The notes below the pieces were generated by a model. The model made no database searches. It was not told the DNA's origin and saw only the letters and a list, made by a program, of their open reading frames with translations. Below, piece by piece: positions 8,292-16,386 of a stretch of 64,000 nt of DNA. This DNA comes from Fundicoccus sp052116145 (GTDB taxonomy: Bacteria > Bacillota > Bacilli > Lactobacillales > Aerococcaceae). Location: contig NZ_JBQKLQ010000001.1 of the NCBI RefSeq assembly GCF_052116145.1, positions 186,001 through 250,000 of the forward strand. Direction: 5' to 3'. The translations under genes and the position numbers were made by a program. The first letter of the stretch is position 1, and each line of letters opens with the position of its first letter.

Positions 8292-10193
8292 TTGAAGGGG
8301 GAAGTGGAGATTTTGGCAAAAGAAATAGTTATTGTCGGGGCTGGGTATGCAGGTATTGCTGCTGCTCGAAAATTAGGTAAGAAGTTTAAGAAAGATGAAT
8401 CAGTAAACATTACATTAATTGATAGACATTCATATATGACCTATATGACTGAATTACATGAGGTCGCAGCAGCGCGAGTAGAACCTGATGCAATTAAGTA
8501 TGATTTACAACGCATCTTCAAGAAGTTGAAGAAAGTAGATTTGGTTACAGATTCAATCACGAATATCGATTACGATAAACAAGAACTAGTTGGTGAACAA
8601 CGCAATTATAAATACGATTATTTAGTTCTTGCGATCGGTGGAGAAGCCAATGACTTTGGTGTTGAGGGCGTTAAAGAACATGGCTTTACTTTATGGTCAA
8701 TTGAAGCAGCAGAAGAAATACGCAAACATGTAGAAGAAACAGTTTATGCTGCATCTCGTGAGCACGATGACGTTAAACGTCGCGCTATGTTATCATTTGT
8801 AGTCTGTGGGGCAGGCTTTACAGGTGTTGAAATGGTCGGCGAGTTAAACGAATGGTTACCTAAATTAGCAAAAGAATATAAAATCAAACAGAGCGAAATT
8901 TCAGTACATAACGTTGAAGCAGCACCTTCAATTTTAAATACTGTAACTGAAGTTGAACAAGAGCGTTCATTAAACTTCATGCGAAAAGAAGGCATTCAAG
9001 TATCTTTAGGTGACGGGATTGTAAAAGTTGCTGAAGATCATATTGAATTGGCTTCTGGACGTAAAATTCCATCATATACAACAATTTGGACTGCTGGTGT
9101 TCAAGCGAATCAAGAAGCTGCAGAATGGGGCTTTGAAAGAGCAAGAGCTGGTCGTTTAGTTGCTGACGAGTATATGAAAGCTAAGGGACACGATAATATC
9201 TGGTTAGCAGGAGATGTAGTTTACTATGAAGAACCAGAAACAGGTCGTCCTACGCCACAAATTGTACAAGCAGCAGAACAAACGGGTGATACTGCAGCAC
9301 ACAACTTAATTGCGGCAATCACTGGTGAAGAAAAAGAAGCATACAAAGGTAAGTACGACGGAAACATGGTTTCTATCGGATCTCGCTATGGTGTAGCTTT
9401 ATTGTATGATAAATATCACTTACAAGGCTTTTTAGCTATGTTTGTAAAACATGCAAGTAACATTATTTACTTCTTAAGTATCAGAAGTTTCTATTATGCA
9501 TTCATGTATGTTAAACATGAGTTCTTTGATGTAAAAGACCAACGTAATATTTTCCGTGGCCATACATCAAGAAAAGGTAACGTATTATGGACAGTTCCAT
9601 TACGTATCTTCTATGGTGCAATGTGGACCGTTGAAGGGCTGAAGAAAACATTTGGTATGTTTGGTGGTTCTTCTTGGTTCGGAGATAATGTAGTATTCCC
9701 ATTCCCATGGCTACAAGAAGTAGTGTCTGGTGCATCTGATGCGACTTCATCTGCTTCAACAGCTGCAACAGAAGTTGCTGAAACAGTATTTAGCTTGAAC
9801 TACGTTTACGGCGAAGAGCCAATGCTAGTGTTTGACTCAATGCCCGGTTGGTTCGCTTCAATTATGGAATTCATGATGCCTAATCAGGATGTTGCCTTGT
9901 TTATGCAAAAAATGATGTCATTAGTAGAATTAGGAATCGGTTTAGCTCTTATGGCTGGATTATTCACCTGGATTATCAGTGCAGTAACAGTAGGTTTAGT
10001 AGCAATGTTCTGTTTATCAGGAATGTTCGTTTGGGTAAACATGTGGTTTATTCCAGTTGCGATCGCACTTATGAATGGTTCTGGTCATGCATTTGGTCTA
10101 GATCATTGGGTAATGCCTTGGTTAGGTAAATTATTAGACAAGTGGGTTTATGGTACGCCTAAGCATATCTATAAACCAGGAATCGATAACTAA
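8292..10193 (+). CDS. ndh2: Type II NADH dehydrogenase with C-terminal membrane domain (EET Ndh2)
   Basis: 633 residues. The N-terminal 400 residues are a type II NADH:quinone oxidoreductase, with an FAD-binding VIVGAGYAG (residues 14-21) and an NADH-binding VVCGAGFTGVE near residue 172; IWLAGDVVYYE is the second FAD motif. Unlike respiratory Ndh, it continues into a DoxX-like membrane domain with several spans between about residues 535 and 600. This two-part build is characteristic of the Ndh2 that serves flavin-based EET in Listeria. A Ser/Ala/Thr-rich linker lies near residues 475-500. Two TTG starts are possible. 8292 has GAGG seven bases upstream. 8313 (MAKEIVIVG) fits the family length better and follows GTGGAG. 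I cannot decide between them. Confidence 0.92.
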   Translation: MKGEVEILAKEIVIVGAGYAGIAAARKLGKKFKKDESVNITLIDRHSYMTYMTELHEVAAARVEPDAIKYDLQRIFKKLKKVDLVTDSITNIDYDKQELVGEQRNYKYDYLVLAIGGEANDFGVEGVKEHGFTLWSIEAAEEIRKHVEETVYAASREHDDVKRRAMLSFVVCGAGFTGVEMVGELNEWLPKLAKEYKIKQSEISVHNVEAAPSILNTVTEVEQERSLNFMRKEGIQVSLGDGIVKVAEDHIELASGRKIPSYTTIWTAGVQANQEAAEWGFERARAGRLVADEYMKAKGHDNIWLAGDVVYYEEPETGRPTPQIVQAAEQTGDTAAHNLIAAITGEEKEAYKGKYDGNMVSIGSRYGVALLYDKYHLQGFLAMFVKHASNIIYFLSIRSFYYAFMYVKHEFFDVKDQRNIFRGHTSRKGNVLWTVPLRIFYGAMWTVEGLKKTFGMFGGSSWFGDNVVFPFPWLQEVVSGASDATSSASTAATEVAETVFSLNYVYGEEPMLVFDSMPGWFASIMEFMMPNQDVALFMQKMMSLVELGIGLALMAGLFTWIISAVTVGLVAMFCLSGMFVWVNMWFIPVAIALMNGSGHAFGLDHWVMPWLGKLLDKWVYGTPKHIYKPGIDN

Positions 10194-10226
10194 TCGAACA
10201 TTTTAATTAAAAAGATATAACTAACA

Positions 10227-10317
10227 AATACTGTTAGGAGCTGTAGATGAGAAAGGTTAGCAAATGATGCGTCATAGCTGATTCTCGCATTAAACAAGCT
10301 ACTAGCAGTATTTTTTT
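10227..10317 (+). terminator. Long branched hairpin ending in a T-tract after ndh2
   Basis: An outer 11-bp stem (aatactgttag / ctagcagtatt) encloses an inner gagaa / ttctc arm with ttagc / gctga pairing and a small atga / tcat hairpin, and a run of seven T follows. It probably ends ndh2 transcription. The folded interior is larger than a usual terminator, so a small regulatory RNA or attenuator is possible. Confidence 0.6.
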
Positions 10318-10411
10318 GTATAGTAGTGGAAATTTAAACTTATAAAGCGAAATAATTCGACTAATATAGTATAATTAAACAATCAAAAAATAAGAACGGA
10401 GAAAGATAGCC

Positions 10412-11389
10412 TTGGTACATGCTATTTGGCAAGATTACCCTGAAATCGAAGCAGCATTAAGAGAAGTAAAAGAGATAATTCATCAAGAGCTTGCGATTAG
10501 TTCTCCTTCAATCAGAGACATCATACGTGACTATATCGATGCATCGGGGAAGTATATACGAGCTGGGCTTTGTATAATGTTTGCGAAGTTAAATTATGGA
10601 AGCATTCCTCGTGAAATACTCTATTCTGCTGCAGCTATCGAAATGTTACATCTAGCAACACTCATTCATGATGATGTGATAGATGAAGCGGATAGTCGAC
10701 GTGGAGTGAAAGCAATACATAAACAGCATTCGAATCGAATTGCGATATATGCTGGAGACTATTTACTCGCATATTCAGCAAGGCTGTTTAAGGAAGCTCA
10801 TAAATTATATGAATCTACTTCAATGGATGACTGGGTGATTGAGAGAATTTTAGATGGAGAAATCAGTCAGCTTGAAAATCAATTTGAACAATCTATTTCT
10901 ATCTATCAGTATTTGAGACAAATCCGAGGTAAAACAGCAATGCTATTTGCTTTGTCTGTTTTTTCAGGTTCAACCCGCCCAGAATTAAATCGATTTAAAA
11001 GTCGACAAGCATTTTATATTGGACTTGAAATTGGAATGGCTTTTCAATTATCTGATGATTTAATCGATTATCAAATTGATCAGAGAGCTTCAGGTAAACC
11101 ACAATTACAAGATGTTCAGAATGGAATTTATACGGCACCATTGATTTTAGCAATGGAAGAAGAGACGTTCAATAAACAATTGATTCACTCGCGCGGGCAT
11201 AAGTGGACAGAGAATGAATTGACAGCTTTAGTTAATGAGATGGAAAAATTTAATGTGTTTAATCGAACGAATGAACTGGTTGATTCGTATTTAAAAAAAT
11301 CTTTGAAGAAATTAGATAAATTATCTTCACAACAAAGTAAAGATGAAATAAGACAATTATTGAATGCTGTTATGAAACGAAATTTTTAG
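10412..11389 (+). CDS. dmkB: Polyprenyl diphosphate synthase (EET DmkB)
   Basis: 325 residues, trans-isoprenyl diphosphate synthase fold. Both Asp-rich Mg-binding motifs are present: DDVID (residues 87-91) with the flanking DEADSRRG, and DDLID (215-219). The enzyme lengthens allylic diphosphates with isopentenyl diphosphate. In the EET locus it should supply the side chain that DmkA attaches to 1,4-dihydroxy-2-naphthoate. It starts at TTG behind ACGGAGAAAG and has its own likely -10 box (TATAAT at 10370). It could also serve general quinone synthesis, but its neighbours favour the EET role. Confidence 0.87.
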   Translation: MVHAIWQDYPEIEAALREVKEIIHQELAISSPSIRDIIRDYIDASGKYIRAGLCIMFAKLNYGSIPREILYSAAAIEMLHLATLIHDDVIDEADSRRGVKAIHKQHSNRIAIYAGDYLLAYSARLFKEAHKLYESTSMDDWVIERILDGEISQLENQFEQSISIYQYLRQIRGKTAMLFALSVFSGSTRPELNRFKSRQAFYIGLEIGMAFQLSDDLIDYQIDQRASGKPQLQDVQNGIYTAPLILAMEEETFNKQLIHSRGHKWTENELTALVNEMEKFNVFNRTNELVDSYLKKSLKKLDKLSSQQSKDEIRQLLNAVMKRNF

Positions 11390-11495
11390 CTTGAAATTGG
11401 CACTTTACTAGACAAAATCAGTAAATTGATTTAGTATTAAAGTAAGATTTACAAGAAATCTATACTATTAGATGTAGCAAAAGGAGAGAAATAAC

Positions 11496-12734
11496 ATGGA
11501 AATGAAAAAGATTTTTCTTAAGAGTACATTATTATTAGGATCGGTATTCGTATTAGCTGCTTGTGGAAGCGATGAGCCTCAAACTGAATCAACACCAGAG
11601 GAAACTTCAAGTGTTGTCGAGTCAGATTCTGAAGAAACTGTAGAGGAAACAGTTGAAGAAGAAACAACTGAAGAAGAAACATCAGAAGAAGAGTCAACTG
11701 AAGAAGAAACATCAGAAGAAGAGACATCAGAAGAAGAGTCAACTGAAGAAGAAACATCAGAAGAAGAGTCAACTGAAGAAGAAACATCAGAAGAAGAGTC
11801 AACTGAAGAAGAAACATCAGAAGAAGAGTCAACTGAAGAAGAGACATCAGAAGAAGAGTCAACTGAAGAAGAAACATCAGAAGAAGAGTCAACTGAAGAA
11901 GAGACATCAGAAGAAGAGTCGACAGAAGCAGAAACATCAGAAGAAGAGTCAACTGAAGAAGTAACATCAGAAGAAGAGTCGACTGAGGAAACTGCAGAAG
12001 GTTTAGTAGATGGTGAATATACTGCTGTATCTAATGAAGACGAGAATGGTTGGTCAATTTTACATGTAATTACTGTAAAAGATGGCGAAGTGACAGATTC
12101 AAACTTTGATTATACTAATGCTGACGGTGATTTAAAATCAGAAGACGAAGAGTATAATAAAATGATGGAAGAAAATGCAGGCGTTTCTGCAGCAGATGCA
12201 ATGGAAGAATTAAACACTGCATTAGTAGAAACACAATCAGCTGATGTAGATGTTGTTTCAGGTGCTACTAGCACTTCTGAATCATTCGTAAAATCTACTG
12301 AAGCATTATTAGCTGCAGCCGCAGAAGGCAACACTGATGAAATCAATATTGATGAATTAGGTGGAGACTTACAAGACGGTGAATATACACTAACAACTGA
12401 AGCTGACGAACGTGGCTGGGCTCACCAATTTACATTAGTAGTTAAAGATGGCGCAATTGCTGAATCTAACTATGACATGGTAAATGAAGCTGGCGACTTA
12501 AAATCAGAAGATGAAGAGTACAATGCTAACATGGAAGATGGAACTGGAACTTCATTCGCAACTGCAGTAGAGGAATTAAACGCTGCATTAGTTGAAAACC
12601 AATCTGTTGAAGAAATTGAAGTAGTTTCAGGTGCTTCAAGTACATCTAATGCATTCTTAGCTTACGCACAACAATTATTAGATGCTGCAGCAGAAGGAAA
12701 TACAGATCCAATTGAAGCTGAGTTAGTAGAATAG
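11496..12734 (+). CDS. pplA: PplA-like FMN-binding lipoprotein with two flavinylation domains
   Basis: 412 residues. The signal peptide ends in lipobox LAAC, so the protein is anchored outside the membrane. Residues 40-165 are an acidic Glu/Ser/Thr linker built of ETSEEESTEE decapeptides. Two FMN-binding domains of about 110 residues follow, each opening with DGEYT and closing with the ApbE target motif: VVSGAT (Thr258) and VVSGAS (Ser381). FMN is attached through phosphoester bonds at such residues by FmnB, and the domain then shuttles electrons to soluble or mineral acceptors. The second site uses Ser and lacks the preceding Asp. The gene ends at a strong terminator, so it may be highly expressed on its own. 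The RBS is AAAGGAGAG. Confidence 0.92.
   Translation: MEMKKIFLKSTLLLGSVFVLAACGSDEPQTESTPEETSSVVESDSEETVEETVEEETTEEETSEEESTEEETSEEETSEEESTEEETSEEESTEEETSEEESTEEETSEEESTEEETSEEESTEEETSEEESTEEETSEEESTEAETSEEESTEEVTSEEESTEETAEGLVDGEYTAVSNEDENGWSILHVITVKDGEVTDSNFDYTNADGDLKSEDEEYNKMMEENAGVSAADAMEELNTALVETQSADVDVVSGATSTSESFVKSTEALLAAAAEGNTDEINIDELGGDLQDGEYTLTTEADERGWAHQFTLVVKDGAIAESNYDMVNEAGDLKSEDEEYNANMEDGTGTSFATAVEELNAALVENQSVEEIEVVSGASSTSNAFLAYAQQLLDAAAEGNTDPIEAELVE
11674..11989. repeat. 30-bp tandem repeats in the pplA linker
   Basis: About ten near-identical 30-bp units of the form gaaacatcagaagaagagtc plus aactgaagaa. One partial unit is inserted near 11721, and the last copies diverge. The region codes for ETSEEESTEE decapeptides. 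It is purine-rich on this strand and should be prone to slippage. Confidence 0.93.
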
Positions 12735-12761
12735 TAGTTAAGTTTAAAAAACTTATGGATG

Positions 12762-12795
12762 GAGAAGAAATCTTAAAGATTTCTTCTCTTTTTTT
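12762..12795 (+). terminator. Strong intrinsic terminator after pplA
   Basis: A perfect 13-bp stem (gagaagaaatctt / aagatttcttctc) with a minimal loop, followed by a T-tract. Confidence 0.92.
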
Positions 12796-12903
12796 ATATC
12801 ATAAAGACAGGAAGAACTTGGAAGGAATCTACTCCTAGTCTATACGCATGCCATATCAATATGTTAAACTATTAACTATAGATAGTTTATTTATGAGGAG
12901 AGA

Positions 12904-14040
12904 ATGATGACCATGTCATACACTAATAAAGCTAAAATTGGAGTGCTCTTAGCAAGTTCTTTAATGCTCTGGGGCTGCCAAGATGAAGAGGTTACTAAAA
13001 ATAACGAAGTAGAGGTTGTCACGCAAGCGTCTCCGACAACAGAAGAATATACTGGTGAAGAGCTAAAAGTTTCAAAGACTCCAGTCTCTAGAACAGAAAC
13101 GTTGTTACATACTGCTGTTCAAATTCAAATTTTTCATGAAGGTGAATCTGTTGATAAAGCAATGGATGAAGTTTATAGATACATGGAAGAAATGGAATTA
13201 CAATTTAGTACTAATTTAGAAGGATCCGATGTTTATCGAATAAATCAAGCAGCGGGAGAAGAAGCTGTAGAAGTTGATGAGGAAACTTTTGCAGTGATTA
13301 AACATGCCTTGAGTATCGCTGAGCAAAGTGAAGGGAAATTTGATGTGACGATCGGTGCTGTAACAAACTTATGGCAAATTGGTTCTGAAGATGCTCGTAA
13401 ACCCAGCGATGAAGAAATTGAAGAAGCGCTTGAGTTAATTGACTATCGTAAAGTCACATTAGACGAAGAAAAGCTTACAGTTAAACTGGAAGAAAAAGGA
13501 ATGGTTATTGAACTAGGTGGAATTTCTAAAGGCTATATTGGTGGAAGAGTCAAAGATATATTAGCGAGTTATGGTGTGACAACTGCAATAATCAATTTAG
13601 GTGGAAATGTTGTTGTGATGGGGACATCACCTGGAAATGATGAAGGATGGAATGTAGGAGTCCAAGATCCAGATGAAAGCCGTGGGCAAGTTGTTGGTAC
13701 GCAAAGAATGACTGATAGCGCTATTGTGACATCAGGAATATACGAACGTTTTCTAGAAGTAGATGGTGTTAAATATCATCATATCTTAGATCCTAAAACG
13801 GGGTATCCATTAGATAATGAATTGTCTGGTGTGACGGTTTTTGCTCAAAGTTCATTTGAAGGAGATTCTTATTCAACTGCACTTTTCTTGTTTGGTATAG
13901 AAGAAGGTATAGAATTTGTTGAAACAATTGATGGTCTAGAGGCTGTCTTTATTGATAAAGATCATGGTGTTCATTTGACTTCGGGATTAAAAGATTCTTT
14001 CGAATTAACTAATGAGGAGTATCATTTAGATGAACAATAA
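12904..14040 (+). CDS. fmnB: FAD:protein FMN transferase, ApbE family lipoprotein (EET FmnB)
   Basis: 378 residues. A signal peptide with lipobox LWGC (Cys25) anchors it outside the membrane. The ApbE fold is seen in LQFSTNLEGSDVYRIN, KFDVTIGAVTNLW, the GGISKGYIGGRVKD loop, IINLGGNVVVMG and SAIVTSGIYERF plus HHILDPKTGYP. The enzyme splits FAD and transfers FMN onto Thr/Ser of secreted flavoproteins. The neighbouring pplA product is the obvious substrate, since it carries two target motifs. Starts at 12904, 12907 and 12913 are possible; spacing from GAGGAG favours ATG 12907. The 3' end overlaps dmkA by 11 bases. Confidence 0.92.
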   Translation: MMTMSYTNKAKIGVLLASSLMLWGCQDEEVTKNNEVEVVTQASPTTEEYTGEELKVSKTPVSRTETLLHTAVQIQIFHEGESVDKAMDEVYRYMEEMELQFSTNLEGSDVYRINQAAGEEAVEVDEETFAVIKHALSIAEQSEGKFDVTIGAVTNLWQIGSEDARKPSDEEIEEALELIDYRKVTLDEEKLTVKLEEKGMVIELGGISKGYIGGRVKDILASYGVTTAIINLGGNVVVMGTSPGNDEGWNVGVQDPDESRGQVVGTQRMTDSAIVTSGIYERFLEVDGVKYHHILDPKTGYPLDNELSGVTVFAQSSFEGDSYSTALFLFGIEEGIEFVETIDGLEAVFIDKDHGVHLTSGLKDSFELTNEEYHLDEQ

Positions 14041-14983
14041 AAACTTAACAATATTTTTGGAGTTTGTGGAAATCAGAACGAAAATAGCGAGTATTTTCCC
14101 GATGATAATTGGTTTTTTATGGACCGCGTATCATTATCAACAATTTAACTGGTTAAACTCATTCATTTTTGCAATTGCAGTGATTTCTTTTGATATGTGT
14201 ACGACAGCGATCAATAATACGATTGATTTTCATAAAGCTATCGATTTGGAATATAAAAATCAAGAAAACGTTATTGGGAAAAACAATTTAAGTCTTAAAA
14301 AGATGGTATATATTGTCTTGGCTTTACTATTGTTTGCTTTCGCGTTTGCTATTTCATTGGTGTTTTTAACGGACTTTCTTCTGTTAATTTTAGGCGGTCT
14401 GTGTTTTTTATTAGGTATTATTTATACATTTGGTCCAACACCTATTTCAAGAAGTCCTTATGGGGAAGTAATGTCAGGAGTCACAATGGGTTTTGGAATA
14501 TTCTTTTTGGCTATTTACATGACAATGTATGAAAGTATTCTATCAAGCGTACACACAGTTGGGAATATTATGATTAATTTTAATTGGTTTGAAACTGTTA
14601 AGATTTTTATGATGAGTATTCCTTTGATATGTTTTATAGCTAATATCATGCTAGCAAACAATACAAGAGATTTAGAAACTGATGTCGTTAACGAACGAAA
14701 AACGCTGGTTTATTTCATCGGAAAAAGGAATGCAGTCATCCTTTATCAAATCTTGAGTATAATCCCTTGGCTTGTTTGGCTGTTATATATAATTAGTGGC
14801 ATTCTTCCAGTATGGGCTTCGTTAGGTTTAAGCGTGATTCCAATACAATATAAAAGCGTATTAAGATACAAAGAAAAGCAAACAAGAGAAACTTTTCCGG
14901 AATCAATCAAAAGTTTCACCTTGTTTGCGAGTATGTATCTTATTATATTGTTAATTGCTAATGTCATTCAATTTTTCAGCTAG
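14030..14983 (+). CDS. dmkA: UbiA-family DHNA prenyltransferase (EET DmkA)
   Basis: 317 residues and about eight membrane spans. The two Asp-rich motifs of UbiA prenyltransferases are present: NNTIDFHKAID near residue 63 and NNTRDLETDVVNERKT near residue 208. It should join 1,4-dihydroxy-2-naphthoate to the polyprenyl chain from DmkB, giving a demethylmenaquinone for EET. No genes that make dihydroxynaphthoate lie in the window, so that precursor must come from elsewhere in the genome or from the environment. It overlaps fmnB by 11 bases, and its stop overlaps the end of the convergent eetA. Confidence 0.87.
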   Translation: MNNKNLTIFLEFVEIRTKIASIFPMIIGFLWTAYHYQQFNWLNSFIFAIAVISFDMCTTAINNTIDFHKAIDLEYKNQENVIGKNNLSLKKMVYIVLALLLFAFAFAISLVFLTDFLLLILGGLCFLLGIIYTFGPTPISRSPYGEVMSGVTMGFGIFFLAIYMTMYESILSSVHTVGNIMINFNWFETVKIFMMSIPLICFIANIMLANNTRDLETDVVNERKTLVYFIGKRNAVILYQILSIIPWLVWLLYIISGILPVWASLGLSVIPIQYKSVLRYKEKQTRETFPESIKSFTLFASMYLIILLIANVIQFFS

Positions 14984-15390
14984 AGAGGTAAAATTAATTC
15001 GTCTTCAGCCATTGTGCCCAGAATTTCGATAATCAGTCCATGTGGCAGACAAATAACAGTCTGACCTGGACGACTTATCCAACCAGTCTTTACACCGACT
15101 TGATCAGGACTGTTGTCTTCCTTGATACGTATTTGCTTGCCGTTTTTTTCGATGATATTGTACTGGCCAGGATTAGGGTGATACGTTTTAATTTCTTGTT
15201 CAGAACCTTCCTCTAATTCAAAACGATCCACTTCTTGTCCATTAATTTTGACTATAGCGACAAGAGTTTGATTACTAGATTGGTTACCATAAACATAAGC
15301 GGTTAAAATGTTTGGTGTTAAAGATAAAAGAATAGAAAGGCCGATTATGACAAAGTCATAAGGGCGAAATTGTTTCAAAATAGCTCTCAT
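14980..15390 (-). CDS. eetA: EetA-like membrane-anchored NusG-domain-II protein
   Basis: 136 residues. One N-terminal membrane anchor (DFVIIGLSILLSLTPNILTAYVYG) is followed by an outside domain of the NusG domain II type. Its closing motif VICLPHGLIIEILG is the family hallmark. EetA works with EetB in Listeria to pass electrons from the quinone pool outwards. Here it is convergent with dmkA, overlapping by four bases at the 3' ends, and is about 7.6 kb from eetB. The start has a GAGGTGAG site. Both eet genes point against the ndh2-dmkA genes. Confidence 0.85.
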   Translation of the reverse strand: MRAILKQFRPYDFVIIGLSILLSLTPNILTAYVYGNQSSNQTLVAIVKINGQEVDRFELEEGSEQEIKTYHPNPGQYNIIEKNGKQIRIKEDNSPDQVGVKTGWISRPGQTVICLPHGLIIEILGTMAEDELILPL

Positions 15391-15473
15391 AAGCTCACCT
15401 CAGATTCGTTTCTTAGCAAATTTTGTGTCACAACTAGTATTGTAGTAGAAAAATGATGATTTTTCTAGCTTTT

Positions 15474-15491
15474 ATACCAATTTTTTGGTAT
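15474..15491. promoter_or_regulatory. Inverted repeat in the rplY promoter region
   Basis: ATACCAA and TTGGTAT around TTTT. It overlaps a likely -10 region (TATTATAC) about 55 bases before the rplY RBS, in a position suited to an operator. Regulator unknown. Confidence 0.45.
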
Positions 15492-15552
15492 TATACATGA
15501 TGTGCGAAAATACATATAGGCATTAACTAAGTAAAAAGGAGAAATAAATACT

Positions 15553-16161
15553 ATGGCAATTAAAGCAGAATTAAGAACAAAAACTGGTACTAGTGCGTCA
15601 CGCAAAGCTCGTCAAGAAGGTTTGATTCCTGTTTCATTATATGGAACTGATTTTGATGCATTATCATTAACAATCAACCGCCGTGAGTTTGAAGCATTAT
15701 TGAAAAAAGAAGGGGCTAACGCAGTATTCGATTTAGCATTTGACGGAAAAACTCAAAAAGTTTGGATCAAATCATTCGCAAAAGCTTCTTTACAAGATAC
15801 TTTCTATAGCTTAGATTTAGAAGCAATTTCAGCTAACCAAAAATTAACGGTTGAAGTTCCATTATATCTTGTTAACGAAGAAACTGTTCAAGAAGGTATT
15901 GTTGAATTAATCGCTAACACGATTCAAGTAGAAACAACACCAGATAACATTCCTTCAAGTTTCGAAATCGATGTTAAAGGTGCTGTAATTGGTGACGTTA
16001 AAACTGTTAGTGATTTAGTTGTACCAGAAAACGTTACTGTTTTAGATGAAGCTGATCGTACGATCGTTTCTGTATCTGCTCCAACTGAAGAACCAGTTGA
16101 ATCAGATGAAGAAGTTGCTGAACCAGAAGTAATTGGATCAGAAACTAAAGAAGAAGAGTAA
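15553..16161 (+). CDS. rplY: 50S ribosomal protein L25/general stress protein Ctc
   Basis: 202 residues, the long TL5/Ctc form. The N-terminal L25 domain (residues 1-92) binds 5S rRNA and begins with the typical KAELRTKTGTSASRKARQEG. A beta-rich C-terminal domain runs to about residue 180 and ends in an acidic tail. Long forms are usual in Firmicutes, where they are linked to stress. It is a monocistronic gene with RBS AAAAGGAGAAA and its own terminator. An inverted repeat at its promoter hints at regulation. Confidence 0.95.
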   Translation: MAIKAELRTKTGTSASRKARQEGLIPVSLYGTDFDALSLTINRREFEALLKKEGANAVFDLAFDGKTQKVWIKSFAKASLQDTFYSLDLEAISANQKLTVEVPLYLVNEETVQEGIVELIANTIQVETTPDNIPSSFEIDVKGAVIGDVKTVSDLVVPENVTVLDEADRTIVSVSAPTEEPVESDEEVAEPEVIGSETKEEE

Positions 16162-16178
16162 TCAACAATAAGATTATT

Positions 16179-16217
16179 AACCAACATTAACGGATAACGT
16201 TAATGTTGGTTTTTTTA
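16179..16217 (+). terminator. Intrinsic terminator after rplY
   Basis: A 14-bp perfect stem (aaccaacattaacg / cgttaatgttggtt) with loop GATAA and a T-tract. Confidence 0.95.
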
Positions 16218-16386
16218 TTCGTTAAGCGACATATTCGCTTTGTTTTAATAGTGATAAAGGTATCGTGTGGATAGAGATAGAAGCTGAAAACAGCATATAC
16301 AGTGGTAATATTTAGGAAGGCACAAATTTTAGTGATGATTTCTTAGATTTTTGATACAATAATAGGGAGCGGAAGAGGTGATTATT

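Noticed and set aside
11518..11967. Long open frames on both strands across the pplA repeats (Leu-rich on minus, Lys/Gln-rich on plus)
   Set aside because: They arise because a 30-bp repeat keeps all frames open when one is open. They have no ribosome sites and overlap a well-supported lipoprotein gene.
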